Assembly: GCA_021732005.1 (NCBI GenBank)
Contig: JAKFVT010000010.1
Coordinates: 1-64,000, forward strand
From: Mycobacterium sp.
GTDB lineage: Bacteria > Actinomycetota > Actinomycetes > Mycobacteriales > Mycobacteriaceae
Length of the DNA stretch: 64,000 nucleotides
Direction: 5' to 3'
Part shown: positions 48,553 to 60,467 of the stretch, one piece after another
Layout: each line of letters begins with the position of its first letter
Numbering within the stretch: the first letter of the stretch is position 1
Notes under the pieces: model-generated
The model's input: only the letters and a program-made list of their open reading frames with translations
What the model was told of the DNA's origin: nothing
Databases searched by the model: none
Position numbers and translations under genes: made by a program

Positions 48553-48580
48553 CCGGGTCCCCTGACGTAGAGAGGCAGTC

Positions 48581-49474
48581 ATGCAGCTGGGTTTGGTCGG
48601 TCTTGGCAAGATGGGCTTCAACATGCGCCAGCGGTTGCGCGAGGGCGGACACGAAGTCATCGGGTACGACCCCAGACCCGAGGTCACCGATGTCCCGACT
48701 CTGGCCGCACTCGCCGAGGCACTCACCGCACCCCGGGTGATCTGGGTGATGGTCCCGTCCGGGCCGATAACCGATGACACGATCAGCTCACTGGCCGAGG
48801 TCCTCAGTCCGGGTGACCTCGTTGTCGACGGCGGCAACTCCAAGTACACCGAAGATGGTCCGCACGCAGAATTGCTTGGTAAAAAAGGCATTTCGTTTGT
48901 CGACGCGGGTGTGTCCGGCGGTATCTGGGGTTTGGCGGAAGGCTACGGCCTGATGGTAGGCGGCAGCGACGAGGACGTCGCCCGGGTGATGCCGATCTTC
49001 GACACGTTGCGTCCGCCCGGAGATCTGGCCGACGGATTCGTGCACGCCGGCCCGGTCGGTGCGGGTCATTACGCGAAGATGGTGCACAACGGCATCGAGT
49101 ACGGGCTGATGATGGCCTACGCCGAGGGATACGAACTGCTGGCCGCCGAACCACTGATCAAAGACACCCAAGCGGTGATCCAGGCGTGGACCAACGGCAC
49201 CGTCGTTAGGTCGTGGCTGCAGCAGCTGCTGGCCAAGGCGCTCAAGGAAGACCCCGCGTTCGACGCGATCTCCGGCTACACCGAAGATTCCGGTGAAGGC
49301 CGCTGGACGGTCGAAGAGGCCATCCGCCACCGGGTGCCGATGCCGGTGATCGCGGCATCCCTGTTCGCGCGTTTCGCATCGCGACAAGAGGATTCGCCGA
49401 CGATGAAAGCAGTTTCCGCACTTCGTAATCAGTTCGGTGGGCACGCGGTCAAGCGGGTCTCGGTGTCGGGATAA
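48581..49474 (+). CDS. gnd: 6-phosphogluconate dehydrogenase (decarboxylating), short form
   Basis: A 297-residue 6PGDH of the short (YqeC/GndA-like) class. It makes ribulose 5-phosphate and reduced cofactor in the pentose phosphate pathway. The Rossmann motif is LGLVGLGKMGFNM, the substrate loop is DAGVSGGIWGLAEGYGLMVGG, and the catalytic Lys/His region is GHYAKMVHNGIEYGLM. The ribosome site GAGAGG precedes the ATG. Its position between dnaN and recF is typical of many actinobacteria including fast-growing mycobacteria; I recall it as absent from this place in M. tuberculosis. Confidence 0.95.
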   Translation: MQLGLVGLGKMGFNMRQRLREGGHEVIGYDPRPEVTDVPTLAALAEALTAPRVIWVMVPSGPITDDTISSLAEVLSPGDLVVDGGNSKYTEDGPHAELLGKKGISFVDAGVSGGIWGLAEGYGLMVGGSDEDVARVMPIFDTLRPPGDLADGFVHAGPVGAGHYAKMVHNGIEYGLMMAYAEGYELLAAEPLIKDTQAVIQAWTNGTVVRSWLQQLLAKALKEDPAFDAISGYTEDSGEGRWTVEEAIRHRVPMPVIAASLFARFASRQEDSPTMKAVSALRNQFGGHAVKRVSVSG

Positions 49475-49483
49475 CCAGCCTCA

Positions 49484-50635
49484 ATGTATGTCCGGCACCT
49501 GACGCTCCGCGACTTCCGGTCGTGGGAAAGTGTCGATCTCGAATTGGCGCCGGGCCGAACGGTTTTCGTCGGACCAAACGGGTTCGGCAAAACCAATCTT
49601 GTTGAGGCGCTGTGGTATTGCGCGACGCTGGGGTCGCACCGGGTCGCCACCGACGCTCCCCTGATCCGGGCTGGCGCCGAGCGTGCGGTGGTCTCGACGA
49701 TCGTCGTCAACGAGGGTCGGGAACTGGCGATCGATCTCGAGATCGCGGCGGGCCGGACCAACAAGGCGCGGCTGAACCGCTCCCCGGTGCGCAGTACCCG
49801 CGAAATCTTGGGTGCGGTGCGCGCAGTGCTGTTCGCACCGGAGGATCTCGCCCTGGTCCGCGGCGATCCAGGCGAACGCAGGCGCTACCTCGACGAGCTC
49901 GCTTCAGTGCGTCGGCCGCGGGTCGCGGCGATCCGCGCGGACTATGACAAGGTACTCAGACAGCGCACCGCGTTGTTGAAATCTGCTGCAGGATCCCGTT
50001 TTCGGGGCGATTCCGGAGTGCTGGAAACCCTCGACGTGTGGGACGGCCACCTGGCCGCGCACGGTGCGCAGCTGATGGCGGCCCGGATCGAGCTGACAAA
50101 TCTTCTGGCGCCGGAGGTCGAAAAGGCTTATCAGCTACTGGCTCCGGCGTCTCGCCCCGCAGCGATCAGCTACCGCAGCAGCGTCCTCGACGGCACGGAC
50201 GACGGTCACGATGTCGAGTATCTCGAGGCGGCGCTTCTGGCTGGCCTGGCGGCGCGGCGCGGCGCGGAACTGGAACGCGGGATGTGTCTGGTCGGACCGC
50301 ACCGCGACGACGTCGAACTGCGGCTCGGCGATCAGCCGGCCAAGGGATTCGCCAGTCACGGCGAATCGTGGTCGATGGCATTGGCGTTGCGGTTGGCGTC
50401 CTATGAGCTGCTGCGCACCGAGGGCAGCGAACCCGTACTGATCCTCGACGACGTGTTCGCCGAGCTGGACAACGCCCGCCGCCGGGCGCTGGCCGGTGTG
50501 GCGGCCGACGCCGAGCAGGTGCTCATCACTGCGGCCGTCGGGGAAGACATCCCGACCGATTGGGACGCCACCCGGATCGGCATCACCTTGCGGGACGATG
50601 ACGGGGGCCGGATGTCGGAGGTGGTGACGCCATGA
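49484..50635 (+). CDS. recF: DNA replication and repair protein RecF
   Basis: A 383-residue SMC-like ATPase for gap repair. Walker A is GPNGFGKTN (residues 30-38), the signature region is [13 protein letters not shown] preceded by [15 protein letters not shown], and Walker B is [13 protein letters not shown]. It starts nine bases after gnd and overlaps the DUF721 gene by four bases (ATGA). Confidence 0.97.
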   Translation: MYVRHLTLRDFRSWESVDLELAPGRTVFVGPNGFGKTNLVEALWYCATLGSHRVATDAPLIRAGAERAVVSTIVVNEGRELAIDLEIAAGRTNKARLNRSPVRSTREILGAVRAVLFAPEDLALVRGDPGERRRYLDELASVRRPRVAAIRADYDKVLRQRTALLKSAAGSRFRGDSGVLETLDVWDGHLAAHGAQLMAARIELTNLLAPEVEKAYQLLAPASRPAAISYRSSVLDGTDDGHDVEYLEAALLAGLAARRGAELERGMCLVGPHRDDVELRLGDQPAKGFASHGESWSMALALRLASYELLRTEGSEPVLILDDVFAELDNARRRALAGVAADAEQVLITAAVGEDIPTDWDATRIGITLRDDDGGRMSEVVTP

Positions 50636-51204
50636 CCGAACCCGACGACGACGCGGACGAGGTGAAGGGCCCGCCCGAACACCTCGCCGGACTGGCCGGG
50701 ATGGATCTGGTTCGCCGCACGCTCGAGGAAGCCCGCGGCGCCGCCCGCAGTCAGGGCAAAGAGGTCGGTCGCGGTCGCCGGTCCCCCGGCGCGCGCCGCA
50801 GTGCCGAACGAGACGGGCGCCGCCGCTGGTCGGGACCAGGGCCGGATGGCCGCGACCCGCAGCCGCTGGGGACGGTGGCCAACGAACTGGCGAAGTCGCG
50901 CGGATGGTCACCCAAGGTCGCCGAGGGCGCGGTGTTCGCCCAGTGGGCGACGGTGGTCGGCGAGCAGATCGCCGAGCACGCCCAGCCGACCGCGCTGCGG
51001 GACGGTGTGTTGAGCGTGGCGGCCGAGTCGACCGCGTGGGCGACCCAGTTGCGGATGGTGCAGTCGCAGCTGTTGGCCAAGATCGCCGCCGCTGTCGGCG
51101 ACGGGGTGGTGAAGTCGATGAAGATCACCGGTCCGGTGGCTCCCTCGTGGCGAAAGGGCCCGCTGCACATCTCTGGGCGGGGGCCGCGAGACACCTACGG
51201 GTGA
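50632..51204 (+). CDS. DUF721 protein (Rv0004 homologue)
   Basis: A 190-residue DciA-like DUF721 protein. The N-terminal half is polar and basic ([21 protein letters not shown]) and the C-terminal KH-like DUF721 domain spans about 85-180 ([42 protein letters not shown]). DciA proteins help load the replicative helicase DnaB; conserved placement next to recF and gyrB supports this role. Coupled to recF by ATGA. Confidence 0.92.
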   Translation: MTEPDDDADEVKGPPEHLAGLAGMDLVRRTLEEARGAARSQGKEVGRGRRSPGARRSAERDGRRRWSGPGPDGRDPQPLGTVANELAKSRGWSPKVAEGAVFAQWATVVGEQIAEHAQPTALRDGVLSVAAESTAWATQLRMVQSQLLAKIAAAVGDGVVKSMKITGPVAPSWRKGPLHISGRGPRDTYG

Positions 51205-51216
51205 GCCGCACTACCA

Positions 51217-51230
51217 CTGTCGGCTGACAG
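51217..51230 (+). terminator. Small hairpin after the DUF721 gene
   Basis: CTGTC (51217-51221), GGCT, GACAG (51226-51230), 12 bases after the stop. Weak but well placed. Confidence 0.35.
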
Positions 51231-51356
51231 CCACGAGACGCGCGCCGACTACCGTGTCAAGCGTCACCACGTATGCCAATCCGAGAAATTCCGTGCACGG
51301 GTCAACTAGGTGTGTAGAAACGCGGCCGCAGAATCAGTCCGGAACGCACTTACCGG

Positions 51357-51362
51357 TAGACT
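51357..51362 (+). promoter_or_regulatory. Candidate gyrB -10
   Basis: TAGACT about 65 bases before the gyrB GTG. Another possible box, TAGAAA, lies at about 51315. Mycobacterial gyr operons use more than one promoter. Confidence 0.4.
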
Positions 51363-51388
51363 GGACAGGACCCGCGCGCGGCCGGTGA

Positions 51389-53440
<2,052 letters not shown>

Positions 53441-53466
53441 CCCCGCGTAGGGATAAAGAGGATCAC

Positions 53467-55998
53467 ATGACTGACACCACCCTGCCCCCTGGCGGCGAGG
53501 CCGGCGACCGCATCGAGCCGGTCGACATCCAGCAGGAGATGCAGCGCAGCTACATCGACTACGCGATGAGCGTGATCGTCGGGCGGGCCTTGCCAGAGGT
53601 TCGCGACGGCCTCAAGCCGGTACACCGCCGCGTGCTCTATGCCATGTACGACTCCGGGTTCCGCCCGGATCGCGGCCACGCAAAATCCGCCCGGTCGGTG
53701 GCCGAGACGATGGGTAACTATCACCCGCACGGCGATTCGTCGATCTACGACACCCTGGTCCGGATGGCCCAGCCGTGGTCGCTGCGCTACCCACTGGTCG
53801 ACGGTCAGGGCAACTTCGGCTCACCGGGCAATGACCCCGCCGCCGCCATGCGCTACACCGAGGCCCGGCTCACCCCGCTGGCCATGGAGATGTTGCGTGA
53901 AATCGACGAGGAGACAGTCGATTTCATCCCCAACTACGACGGCCGTGTACAGGAGCCGACGGTTCTGCCGAGCCGGTTCCCCAACCTGCTGGCCAACGGT
54001 TCCGGCGGTATCGCGGTCGGCATGGCCACCAACATCCCGCCACACAACCTGCGCGAGCTGGCCGAGGCCGTCTACTGGTGCCTGGACAACCACGAAGCCG
54101 ACGAAGAGACCACGCTGACCGCCGTTCGCGAGCGGGTCAAGGGTCCCGACTTCCCCACCCACGGTCTGATCGTCGGATCGTCGGGTATCAACGACGCGTA
54201 CACGACCGGCCGTGGATCGATCCGGATGCGCGGCGTGGTGGAGATCGAAGAGGACTCTCGCGGCCGCACGTCGATCGTCATCACCGAGTTGCCGTACCAG
54301 GTCAACCACGACAACTTCATCACCTCGATCGCCGAGCAGGTCCGCGACGGCAAGCTCGGCGGCATCTCCAACATCGAGGATCAGTCCAGTGACCGGGTGG
54401 GCCTGCGCATCGTCGTCGAGATCAAGCGCGATGCCGTGGCCAAGGTGGTGCTGAACAACCTCTACAAGCACACCCAGCTGCAGACCAGCTTCGGGGCCAA
54501 CATGCTGTCGATCGTCGACGGTGTGCCCAGGACGCTGCGCCTGGACCAGATGATCCGCTACTACGTCCACCACCAACTCGATGTGATCGTCCGGCGCACC
54601 ACCTACCGGCTGCGCAAGGCCAACGAGCGCGCGCACATCTTGCGTGGTTTGGTGAAAGCCCTTGACGCGCTTGATGAAGTGATCGCGTTGATCCGGGCAT
54701 CGGAAAGTGCCGACGTGGCCCGGGTGGGCTTGATGGAACTGCTCGACGTCGACGAGATCCAGGCCCAGGCCATCCTCGACATGCAGCTGCGTCGGCTGGC
54801 CGCCCTGGAGCGTCAGCGCATCGTCGACGACCTCGCCAAGATCGAAGCCGAGATCGCGGACCTGGAAGACATCCTCGCCAAGCCCGAACGCCAGCGCGCG
54901 ATCGTGCGTGACGAGCTCGCCGAGCTCGCCGACAAGTACGGGGACGACCGGCGCACCCGGATCATCGCCTCCGACGGCGACGTGTCCGACGAGGATCTCA
55001 TCGCTCGCGAGGACGTCGTCGTCACCATCACCGAAACCGGCTACGCCAAACGGACCAAGACCGACCTGTACCGCAGCCAGAAGCGCGGCGGCAAGGGTGT
55101 GCAGGGCGCCGGCCTCAAGCAGGACGACATCGTCCGGCACTTCTTCGTGTCGTCGACACACGACTGGATCCTGTTCTTCACCACGCAGGGTCGGGTGTAC
55201 CGGGCCAAGGCTTACGAGCTGCCGGAGGCGTCACGCACGGCGCGCGGCCAGCACGTGGCCAACCTGCTGGCGTTCCAGCCCGAGGAGCGGATCGCCCAGG
55301 TCATCCAGATCAAGAGTTACGAGGACGCGCCGTATCTGGTGCTGGCCACCCGCAACGGGTTGGTCAAGAAGACCAAGCTCACCGACTTCGACTCCAATCG
55401 CTCCGGCGGAATCGTCGCGATCAACCTGCGCGACGGCGACGAACTGGTCGGTGCGGTGCTGTGCTCGGCGGAGGAAGATCTGTTGCTGGTCAGTGCCAAC
55501 GGCCAGTCGATCCGGTTCTCGGCCACCGACGAGGCGCTGCGGCCGATGGGCCGGGCCACCTCGGGTGTGCAGGGCATGCGGTTCAACGAGGACGATCGAC
55601 TGCTGTCGCTCAACGTCGTCCGGGAGGGGACGTATCTGCTGGTGGCGACCGCCGGCGGTTATGCCAAGCGCACCGCCATCGAGGAGTACACCGCCCAGGG
55701 CCGCGGCGGTAAAGGCATCCTGACCATTCAATACGACCGGCGACGTGGCAGTCTGGTGGGCGCATTGGTGGTCGATGAAGACAGTGAGTTGTACGCCATC
55801 ACCTCAGGTGGGGGTGTCATTCGCACCGCTGCCCGTCAGGTCCGAAAGGCCGGGCGCCAGACAAAGGGCGTTCGCTTGATGAACCTGGGTGAGGGCGACA
55901 CACTGTTGGCTATCGCCCGCAATGCCGAGGAGCAGGACACCACGGACGAAGTGGGCGAGCTGGACTCTGAATCCGACGCCACGTCCGACGAGACGTAG
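53467..55998 (+). CDS. gyrA: DNA gyrase subunit A
   Basis: An 843-residue breakage-reunion subunit. The catalytic Tyr130 is in MRYTEARL. The quinolone region reads [15 protein letters not shown]: Ser91 stands where M. tuberculosis has Ala90, Asp95 matches Asp94 and Thr96 matches Ser95. The C-terminal beta-pinwheel contains the GyrA box [10 protein letters not shown] and mycobacterial repeats such as [10 protein letters not shown]. Ribosome site AAGAGG before the ATG. Confidence 0.98.
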   Translation: MTDTTLPPGGEAGDRIEPVDIQQEMQRSYIDYAMSVIVGRALPEVRDGLKPVHRRVLYAMYDSGFRPDRGHAKSARSVAETMGNYHPHGDSSIYDTLVRMAQPWSLRYPLVDGQGNFGSPGNDPAAAMRYTEARLTPLAMEMLREIDEETVDFIPNYDGRVQEPTVLPSRFPNLLANGSGGIAVGMATNIPPHNLRELAEAVYWCLDNHEADEETTLTAVRERVKGPDFPTHGLIVGSSGINDAYTTGRGSIRMRGVVEIEEDSRGRTSIVITELPYQVNHDNFITSIAEQVRDGKLGGISNIEDQSSDRVGLRIVVEIKRDAVAKVVLNNLYKHTQLQTSFGANMLSIVDGVPRTLRLDQMIRYYVHHQLDVIVRRTTYRLRKANERAHILRGLVKALDALDEVIALIRASESADVARVGLMELLDVDEIQAQAILDMQLRRLAALERQRIVDDLAKIEAEIADLEDILAKPERQRAIVRDELAELADKYGDDRRTRIIASDGDVSDEDLIAREDVVVTITETGYAKRTKTDLYRSQKRGGKGVQGAGLKQDDIVRHFFVSSTHDWILFFTTQGRVYRAKAYELPEASRTARGQHVANLLAFQPEERIAQVIQIKSYEDAPYLVLATRNGLVKKTKLTDFDSNRSGGIVAINLRDGDELVGAVLCSAEEDLLLVSANGQSIRFSATDEALRPMGRATSGVQGMRFNEDDRLLSLNVVREGTYLLVATAGGYAKRTAIEEYTAQGRGGKGILTIQYDRRRGSLVGALVVDEDSELYAITSGGGVIRTAARQVRKAGRQTKGVRLMNLGEGDTLLAIARNAEEQDTTDEVGELDSESDATSDET

Positions 55999-56026
55999 CG
56001 CGGCGGGCGACAGGTTAGGAGTGGCG

Positions 56027-56944
56027 GTGAGCGCACCGAACGAGCCGGGCCAACCCGGACCGAGTGAGGGCCCGGGTAACGGGACCGGCTCGGCCGAGCG
56101 GACCGGTCCCCGACTCACCAATGGTGGGTCCGGCGAGGCCCCGCCGTGGCAGCGCGGTGCTACGCGCGCACGGCAGGGCGGCGCACCCCAGCGGCCGGCC
56201 GGTGAGGCGCAACCTCGTCAGGCGCCGCCGGGAGGTCCGGGCCTCGAGCAACGGGTGAACCGCTTCATCAGCGGCACCGCCGCGCCCGATCTTTCAGGAT
56301 CGGGCGGTCCGCAACAGCCGCAGCAGCCTGAGCCGCGGCCACAGCCTGAGCCGCGCGCCGAACTTCGTCCCGAGGCCAGGCCGGAGCCACGGCCGGAGCA
56401 TCGCGCCGAGGGCAGCCGCCCCGAGGCCGCCCGCCCCGAGGGCTACGTCAGTGAGCTACCGGACCTGTCCGGCGTCGCCCCGCCCAAGCCGGTCGCACAG
56501 CAACGCAAACCGACACCGGAGCAGCCGGCTCGACCGGCCGGTGCCGCCACCCGTGTTCAGGTCGGTGCCAACCGTGCACGCGGGCCGGTGCGGGCCAGCA
56601 TGCAGATTCGGCGCATCGATCCGTGGAGCGCACTGAAGGTGTCGCTACTGCTGTCGGTGGCGCTGTTCTTCGTGTGGATGGTCGCGGTGGCATTCCTGTA
56701 TCTGGTGCTCGGCGGTATGGGCGTGTGGAGCAAGCTGAACAGCAACGTCGGTGACCTGTTGACGGCCACCAGCGGTGGTGGCGGCGAGCTGGTGTCCAGC
56801 GGCACGATCTTCGGTGGTGCAGCGCTCGTTGGTCTGGTGAACATCGTGCTGCTGACGGCGATGGCCACCGTCGGAGCGTTCATCTACAACCTCAGCACCG
56901 ACATCGTCGGCGGTATCGAGGTCACGCTGGCCGACCGGGACTAG
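56027..56944 (+). CDS. DUF3566 membrane protein (Rv0007 homologue)
   Basis: A 305-residue protein. The first ~185 residues are Pro/Gly/Gln/Arg-rich and disordered, with a conserved [15 protein letters not shown] stretch and [11 protein letters not shown]. The conserved DUF3566 domain begins at [28 protein letters not shown] and contains two membrane segments separated by a small loop, ending [11 protein letters not shown]. Function unknown; it always follows gyrA in mycobacteria. I prefer GTG 56027 because AGGAG lies five bases upstream; GTG 56021 is the alternative. Confidence 0.88.
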   Translation: MSAPNEPGQPGPSEGPGNGTGSAERTGPRLTNGGSGEAPPWQRGATRARQGGAPQRPAGEAQPRQAPPGGPGLEQRVNRFISGTAAPDLSGSGGPQQPQQPEPRPQPEPRAELRPEARPEPRPEHRAEGSRPEAARPEGYVSELPDLSGVAPPKPVAQQRKPTPEQPARPAGAATRVQVGANRARGPVRASMQIRRIDPWSALKVSLLLSVALFFVWMVAVAFLYLVLGGMGVWSKLNSNVGDLLTATSGGGGELVSSGTIFGGAALVGLVNIVLLTAMATVGAFIYNLSTDIVGGIEVTLADRD

Positions 56945-56951
56945 CGCCGGT

Positions 56952-56981
56952 GCACCGGTTTGGGTGCAGCACCCCCGGTGC
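56952..56981 (+). terminator. Inverted repeat after the DUF3566 gene, overlapping the tRNA promoter
   Basis: GCACCGG (56952-56958) pairs with CCGGTGC (56975-56981). The left arm is also part of a perfect 12-bp palindrome CCGGTGCACCGG (56947-56958), so alternative folds exist. Confidence 0.5.
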
Positions 56982-56989
56982 GGTAATCT
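56960..56989 (+). promoter_or_regulatory. Promoter of the tRNA-Ile / DLW-39 / tRNA-Ala unit
   Basis: TTGGGT (56960-56965), 18 bases, TAATCT (56984-56989). Transcription would start about 18 bases before the tRNA-Ile 5' end. Confidence 0.65.
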
Positions 56990-57013
56990 CGGCGCTCGGT
57001 CGTATGCAAATAC

Positions 57014-57087
57014 GGGCCTATAGCTCAGGCGGTTAGAGCGCTTCGCTGATAACGAAGAGGTCGGAGGTTCGAGTCCTCCTAGGCCCA
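57014..57087 (+). tRNA. ileT: tRNA-Ile (GAT)
   Basis: A 74-base tRNA. The acceptor stem GGGCCTA pairs with TAGGCCC, the D arm is GCTC...GAGC, the anticodon arm CTTCG-CTGATAA-CGAAG carries GAT at 57048-57050, and the T arm is GGAGG-TTCGAGT-CCTCC. CCA is not encoded (the discriminator A is followed by CG). The 39-codon ORF begins three bases after its last base. Confidence 0.98.
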
Positions 57088-57089
57088 CG

Positions 57090-57209
57090 ATGTCTCGGTC
57101 ATCGGGAAGGGCGCCCGTGCGGATTGCATTGCTGTTGGCAGTGTTGGTCGCGGGCGCCGCGGTCATTCGGGCCCGCCGCGGCGAGGTCTGGCACACCCTC
57201 GACGATTGA
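57090..57209 (+). CDS. DLW-39 family small protein between two tRNAs
   Basis: A 39-residue ORF, ATG at 57090 to TGA at 57207-57209. The N-terminus is basic (MSRSSGRAPVR), a hydrophobic helix follows (IALLLAVLVAGAAVI), then a basic patch (RARRGE) and VWHTLDD. The exact length of 39 and the acidic-x-Trp near the C-terminus fit the actinobacterial DLW-39 family as I know it. A single-pass membrane peptide with its C-terminus probably inside. The ATG is two bases after the tRNA-Ile end and the stop is seven bases before tRNA-Ala, so tRNA processing would release a nearly leaderless mRNA. Function unknown. Confidence 0.8.
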   Translation: MSRSSGRAPVRIALLLAVLVAGAAVIRARRGEVWHTLDD

Positions 57210-57216
57210 GACGTAC

Positions 57217-57289
57217 GGGGCCTTAGCTCAGTTGGTAGAGCGCTGCCTTTGCAAGGCAGATGTCAGGAGTTCGAATCTCCTAGGCTCCA
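57217..57289 (+). tRNA. alaT: tRNA-Ala (TGC)
   Basis: A 73-base tRNA. The acceptor GGGGCCT pairs with AGGCTCC (one G-U), the D arm is GCTC...GAGC, the anticodon arm CTGCC-TTTGCAA-GGCAG carries TGC at 57250-57252, and the T arm is AGGAG-TTCGAAT-CTCCT. CCA is not encoded. Confidence 0.98.
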
Positions 57290-57298
57290 CAGATCACC

Positions 57299-57312
57299 GG
57301 CAGCCTTCTGCC
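57299..57312 (+). terminator. Hairpin after tRNA-Ala
   Basis: GGCAG (57299-57303), CCTT loop, CTGCC (57308-57312), ten bases after the tRNA end. A possible -10 for the mce operon, TAGCGT, follows at 57360-57365. Confidence 0.5.
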
Positions 57313-57415
57313 CTCTAATGAAGTGACCTTCGGCCCCTGCCGCAGTGTTCTTTGCTGCATAGCGTGAGATCCCTGAGATGCCGCAGACCGTCGGCATGCG
57401 CCAGGGGGTCAGATC

Positions 57416-58183
57416 GTGGTGTCCACCGACACTGTCCTGAAGCCCATCCGGTCGGTCGGTGACTTCTATGCGATGGCACTGGACGCACTCGTCGCGATGT
57501 TCAAGCCGCCCTTCGCCTGGCGTGAGTTCGTCCTGCAGACGTGGTTCGTGGCCCGGGTGGCCGTCGCGCCGACGATGCTCCTCGCGATCCCGTTCACCGT
57601 CCTGGTGGTCTTCACCATCAATGTCCTACTCACCGAGTTCGGTGCCACCGACTTCTCCGGGACCGGGGCAGCCAGCGCCGCGGTTACCGAGGTCGGGCCG
57701 ATCGTGACGGTCCTCGTCGTCGCGGGCACCGGAGCAACGGCCATGTGCGCCGACCTCGGCGCCCGCACCATCCGTGACGAGCTCGACGCGCTACGGGTCA
57801 TGGGTGTCGACCCCGTGCACCGCCTGGTGGTCCCACGTGTGCTGGCGGCCACCGTCGTCGCAGTCTCGCTGGTGTCGCTGGTGACCTTGGTTGGGCTGGC
57901 GGGCTCCTTCAGTTTCGCGGTCTTCGTCCAGCACGTCACCCCGGGGGCGTTCGTGGCCGGCCTCACCCTGTTCACCGGGTTGCCCGACATCATCCTGGGC
58001 CTGGTCAAGGGCGCGCTGTTCGGCATGTCGGCCGCGCTGATCGCCTGCTACAAGGGCATGTCGGTGCGCCGCGGACCACAAGGGGTCGGCAACGCCGTAA
58101 ACGAGACCGTCGTGTACTCCTTCGTCGCGTTGTTCGTCATCAACATCATCGCGACCGCCGTGTACTACACGAGCGCGAAATGA
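57416..58183 (+). CDS. YrbE/MlaE-type ABC permease (YrbEA) of an mce operon
   Basis: A 255-residue integral membrane protein of the MlaE family. It has five to six membrane segments and the EQ-loop-like stretch TAMCADLGARTIRDELDALRVMGVDPVHRLVVPRVLAA, typical of YrbEA. With YrbEB it should form the permease of an Mce lipid/sterol importer powered by the unlinked ATPase MceG. Start GTG 57416 (a second GTG follows) with AGGGGGT about seven bases upstream. Overlaps yrbEB by ATGA. The mce class number cannot be set by eye. Confidence 0.92.
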   Translation: MVSTDTVLKPIRSVGDFYAMALDALVAMFKPPFAWREFVLQTWFVARVAVAPTMLLAIPFTVLVVFTINVLLTEFGATDFSGTGAASAAVTEVGPIVTVLVVAGTGATAMCADLGARTIRDELDALRVMGVDPVHRLVVPRVLAATVVAVSLVSLVTLVGLAGSFSFAVFVQHVTPGAFVAGLTLFTGLPDIILGLVKGALFGMSAALIACYKGMSVRRGPQGVGNAVNETVVYSFVALFVINIIATAVYYTSAK

Positions 58184-59025
58184 CTGCTTTGCAAGAGCAT
58201 TCCGGGTGGCCGGCCGCGCTGCATGGCGTGGCCGACGGCTGGAACCGGATCGGCACTCAGATCAAGTTCAACGCCCGGTCCGTGCGCGAGATGGGAATAG
58301 CCGTCACCCGGTACCGGACCGAGATCCTGCGCCTCATCGCTCAGATGAGTCTGGGCACCGGCGCATTGGCGCTCATCGGCGGCACCGTCGTGGTCGTCGG
58401 ATTCCTCACCTTGACCACCGGTGCCGTCATCGCAGTGCAGGGTTACAACGAACTCTCGGGCATCGGCGTCGAGGCGATGACGGGGTTCATCTCCGCGTAC
58501 GTCAACGTCCGCATCATCTCCCCCGCGGTCGCCGGAATCGGGCTGGCGGCCACCATCGGCGCGGGAGCAACCGCGCAACTGGGCGCGATGCGCATCGCCG
58601 ACGAGATCGACGCACTCGAGGTGATGGGGGTGCGCGCGGTTGCTTATCTGGTGTCCACCCGCGTGATCGCCGGAGTTGTCGTGGTGATCCCGCTGTACTG
58701 CGTGGCGATGGTGTGCTCTTTCTTGGCCGCCCGATTCGGGACCACCGGGTTCTACGGCCAGTCCACCGGCGTCTACGACCACTACTTCAACACTTTCCTC
58801 AATTCGACTGACCTGCTCTGGTCGTTCTTCACCGTCGTGCTCATGGGTATCGCCGTCATGTTGGTGCACACCTACTACGGCTACACGGCCACGGGCGGGC
58901 CCGCGGGCGTCGGTGAGGCCGTGGGACATTCGGTGCGTACGTCCCTGATCGTTCTGACGCTCGTGCTGCTCGCAGTGGCGATGTCCATCTATGGACAGTC
59001 CGGCAACTTCCACCTTTCCGGGTAG
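58180..59025 (+). CDS. YrbE/MlaE-type ABC permease (YrbEB)
   Basis: A 281-residue second permease subunit. The conserved loop is TIGAGATAQLGAMRIADEIDALEVMGVRAVAYLVSTRVIAG. The N-terminal amphipathic region (VREMGIAVTRYRTEILRLIAQMSLGTGAL) is typical of YrbEB. It pairs with YrbEA as a heterodimeric permease. The stop is four bases before the MceA start. Confidence 0.93.
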   Translation: MTALQEHSGWPAALHGVADGWNRIGTQIKFNARSVREMGIAVTRYRTEILRLIAQMSLGTGALALIGGTVVVVGFLTLTTGAVIAVQGYNELSGIGVEAMTGFISAYVNVRIISPAVAGIGLAATIGAGATAQLGAMRIADEIDALEVMGVRAVAYLVSTRVIAGVVVVIPLYCVAMVCSFLAARFGTTGFYGQSTGVYDHYFNTFLNSTDLLWSFFTVVLMGIAVMLVHTYYGYTATGGPAGVGEAVGHSVRTSLIVLTLVLLAVAMSIYGQSGNFHLSG

Positions 59026-59029
59026 CGCG

Positions 59030-60457
59030 ATGTCGGATCCGCGCTCAGAAGGAATGCACCCGGCTTGGTGGACCCTGATCTTCGTAGTCGCGACCACCAC
59101 CGCCGTCGTGGCCACGACCACGCTGTTCTCCGGCTCGTTGAATGCCTACGTGCCGGTGACACTGACCTCGGACCGGGCCGGTCTGGTCATGGACCGCGGC
59201 GCGAAGGTCAAGCTGCGCGGTGTGGAGATCGGCCGGGTCGGCCAGGTTTCCGGCGGGCGGGATGGGGTGGACCTGAAGCTCGAGATCCAGCCCGACCAAC
59301 TGAAGTTCATTCCGGCCAACGTCGGGGCGCGGATCCGCGCGGGAACCCTGTTCAGTGGCAAGTTCGTCGAGCTGATGTACCCGAGCGACCCCAGTCCGCA
59401 ACGGCTGGCCCCGGGCGCAGTCATCACCTCCGACAACGTCAGCACCGAAATCAACTCCCTCTTCCGCGACGTGGCCGACATCCTCAATCAGGTCGACCCG
59501 GCCAAGCTTCAGGCGGTGCTCTCCGCGCTGGCCGAGGGACTGCGCGGCCACGGCGCGATCCTCGGTCAGACCATTACCGACACCAACGAGGTGATGACCC
59601 AGGTCAACGCCCGGGCCGGCACCATCACCGCCGATCGGCGCGCGGTCAGGCAGATCAGTGATACGTATAGCGTTGCAGCCCAGCACATCTTGACCGCACT
59701 CGACGCCGCCGGAACTACCGGCGCCACCATCACCGACAACGCAGAGATGCTCGACTCTTTGCTCACCGGTGTTGTCGGATTGGCGCGCAGCGGCATCGAT
59801 CTGATGGGCTCGAGCCAGGCCAACCTGACCACCGCAGTGACCACGTTCGAATCCACTGCGCGGCTGCTGCTGAAGTACAACCCGACGTTCACCTGCACGC
59901 TGGTCGGCGCCAAGACCGCGTTGGACTCCGGCTACCTGGACGCGACAGGTGCCGCCAACGGCAAGTCGTTGATTCTCGACAGCGCACTGCTTTTCGGGCC
60001 CGATGCCTACCGATACCCGCAAAACCTCCCGATCATCGGCGCGAAGGGCGGCCCGGGCGGAACGCCGGGCTGCGGGTCGCTACCCGATGTCGCCGCCAAT
60101 TGGCCGGTGCGCCAACTCATCACGAACACCGGTTGGGGAACGGGTCTGGACATCCGGCCGAATCCGGGAATCGGCTTCCCCGGATACGCCGACTACTTCC
60201 CGGTCACCCGCGGCGTGCCCGAACCGCCCAGCGTCCGCTATCCGGGTGGTCCCGCGCCAGGGCCTATCCCCTATCCGGGCGCCCCGCCCTACGGGGCGGC
60301 TCTCTACGCCCCCGACGGGACACCGCTGTGGCCGGGCCTGCCTCCGGCGCCGCCGCCGGGTCGCGCCCCGGAACCCGGCCCGCCACCACCGGGCTCGGAA
60401 CCGTTCGTGGCGCCCGCGCCGGCCCAAATGCAACCGACACCCACGCCGGCACCATGA
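59030..60457 (+). CDS. MceA-type substrate-binding protein
   Basis: A 475-residue Mce protein. It has an N-terminal membrane anchor (WTLIFVVATTTAVVATTTLF) and the MlaD/MCE domain at about 40-120 (VTLTSDRAGLVMDRGAKVKLRGVEIGRV). A long helical region to about 290 forms part of the periplasmic tunnel, and a Cys-containing domain (TFTC...GCGSLPD) follows. The last ~75 residues are Pro-rich. MceA-F assemble into a hexameric needle that carries lipids to the YrbE permease. Start ATG 59030. Confidence 0.93.
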   Translation: MSDPRSEGMHPAWWTLIFVVATTTAVVATTTLFSGSLNAYVPVTLTSDRAGLVMDRGAKVKLRGVEIGRVGQVSGGRDGVDLKLEIQPDQLKFIPANVGARIRAGTLFSGKFVELMYPSDPSPQRLAPGAVITSDNVSTEINSLFRDVADILNQVDPAKLQAVLSALAEGLRGHGAILGQTITDTNEVMTQVNARAGTITADRRAVRQISDTYSVAAQHILTALDAAGTTGATITDNAEMLDSLLTGVVGLARSGIDLMGSSQANLTTAVTTFESTARLLLKYNPTFTCTLVGAKTALDSGYLDATGAANGKSLILDSALLFGPDAYRYPQNLPIIGAKGGPGGTPGCGSLPDVAANWPVRQLITNTGWGTGLDIRPNPGIGFPGYADYFPVTRGVPEPPSVRYPGGPAPGPIPYPGAPPYGAALYAPDGTPLWPGLPPAPPPGRAPEPGPPPPGSEPFVAPAPAQMQPTPTPAP

Positions 60458-60467
60458 CTAGGCAAAC

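Noticed and set aside
55889..56026. Longer start for the DUF3566 protein
   Set aside because: That part overlaps the gyrA 3' end and is not like the homologous start; AGGAG precedes GTG 56027.
57124..57318. 64-residue ORF running through tRNA-Ala
   Set aside because: It translates the tRNA itself and has no family-like features.
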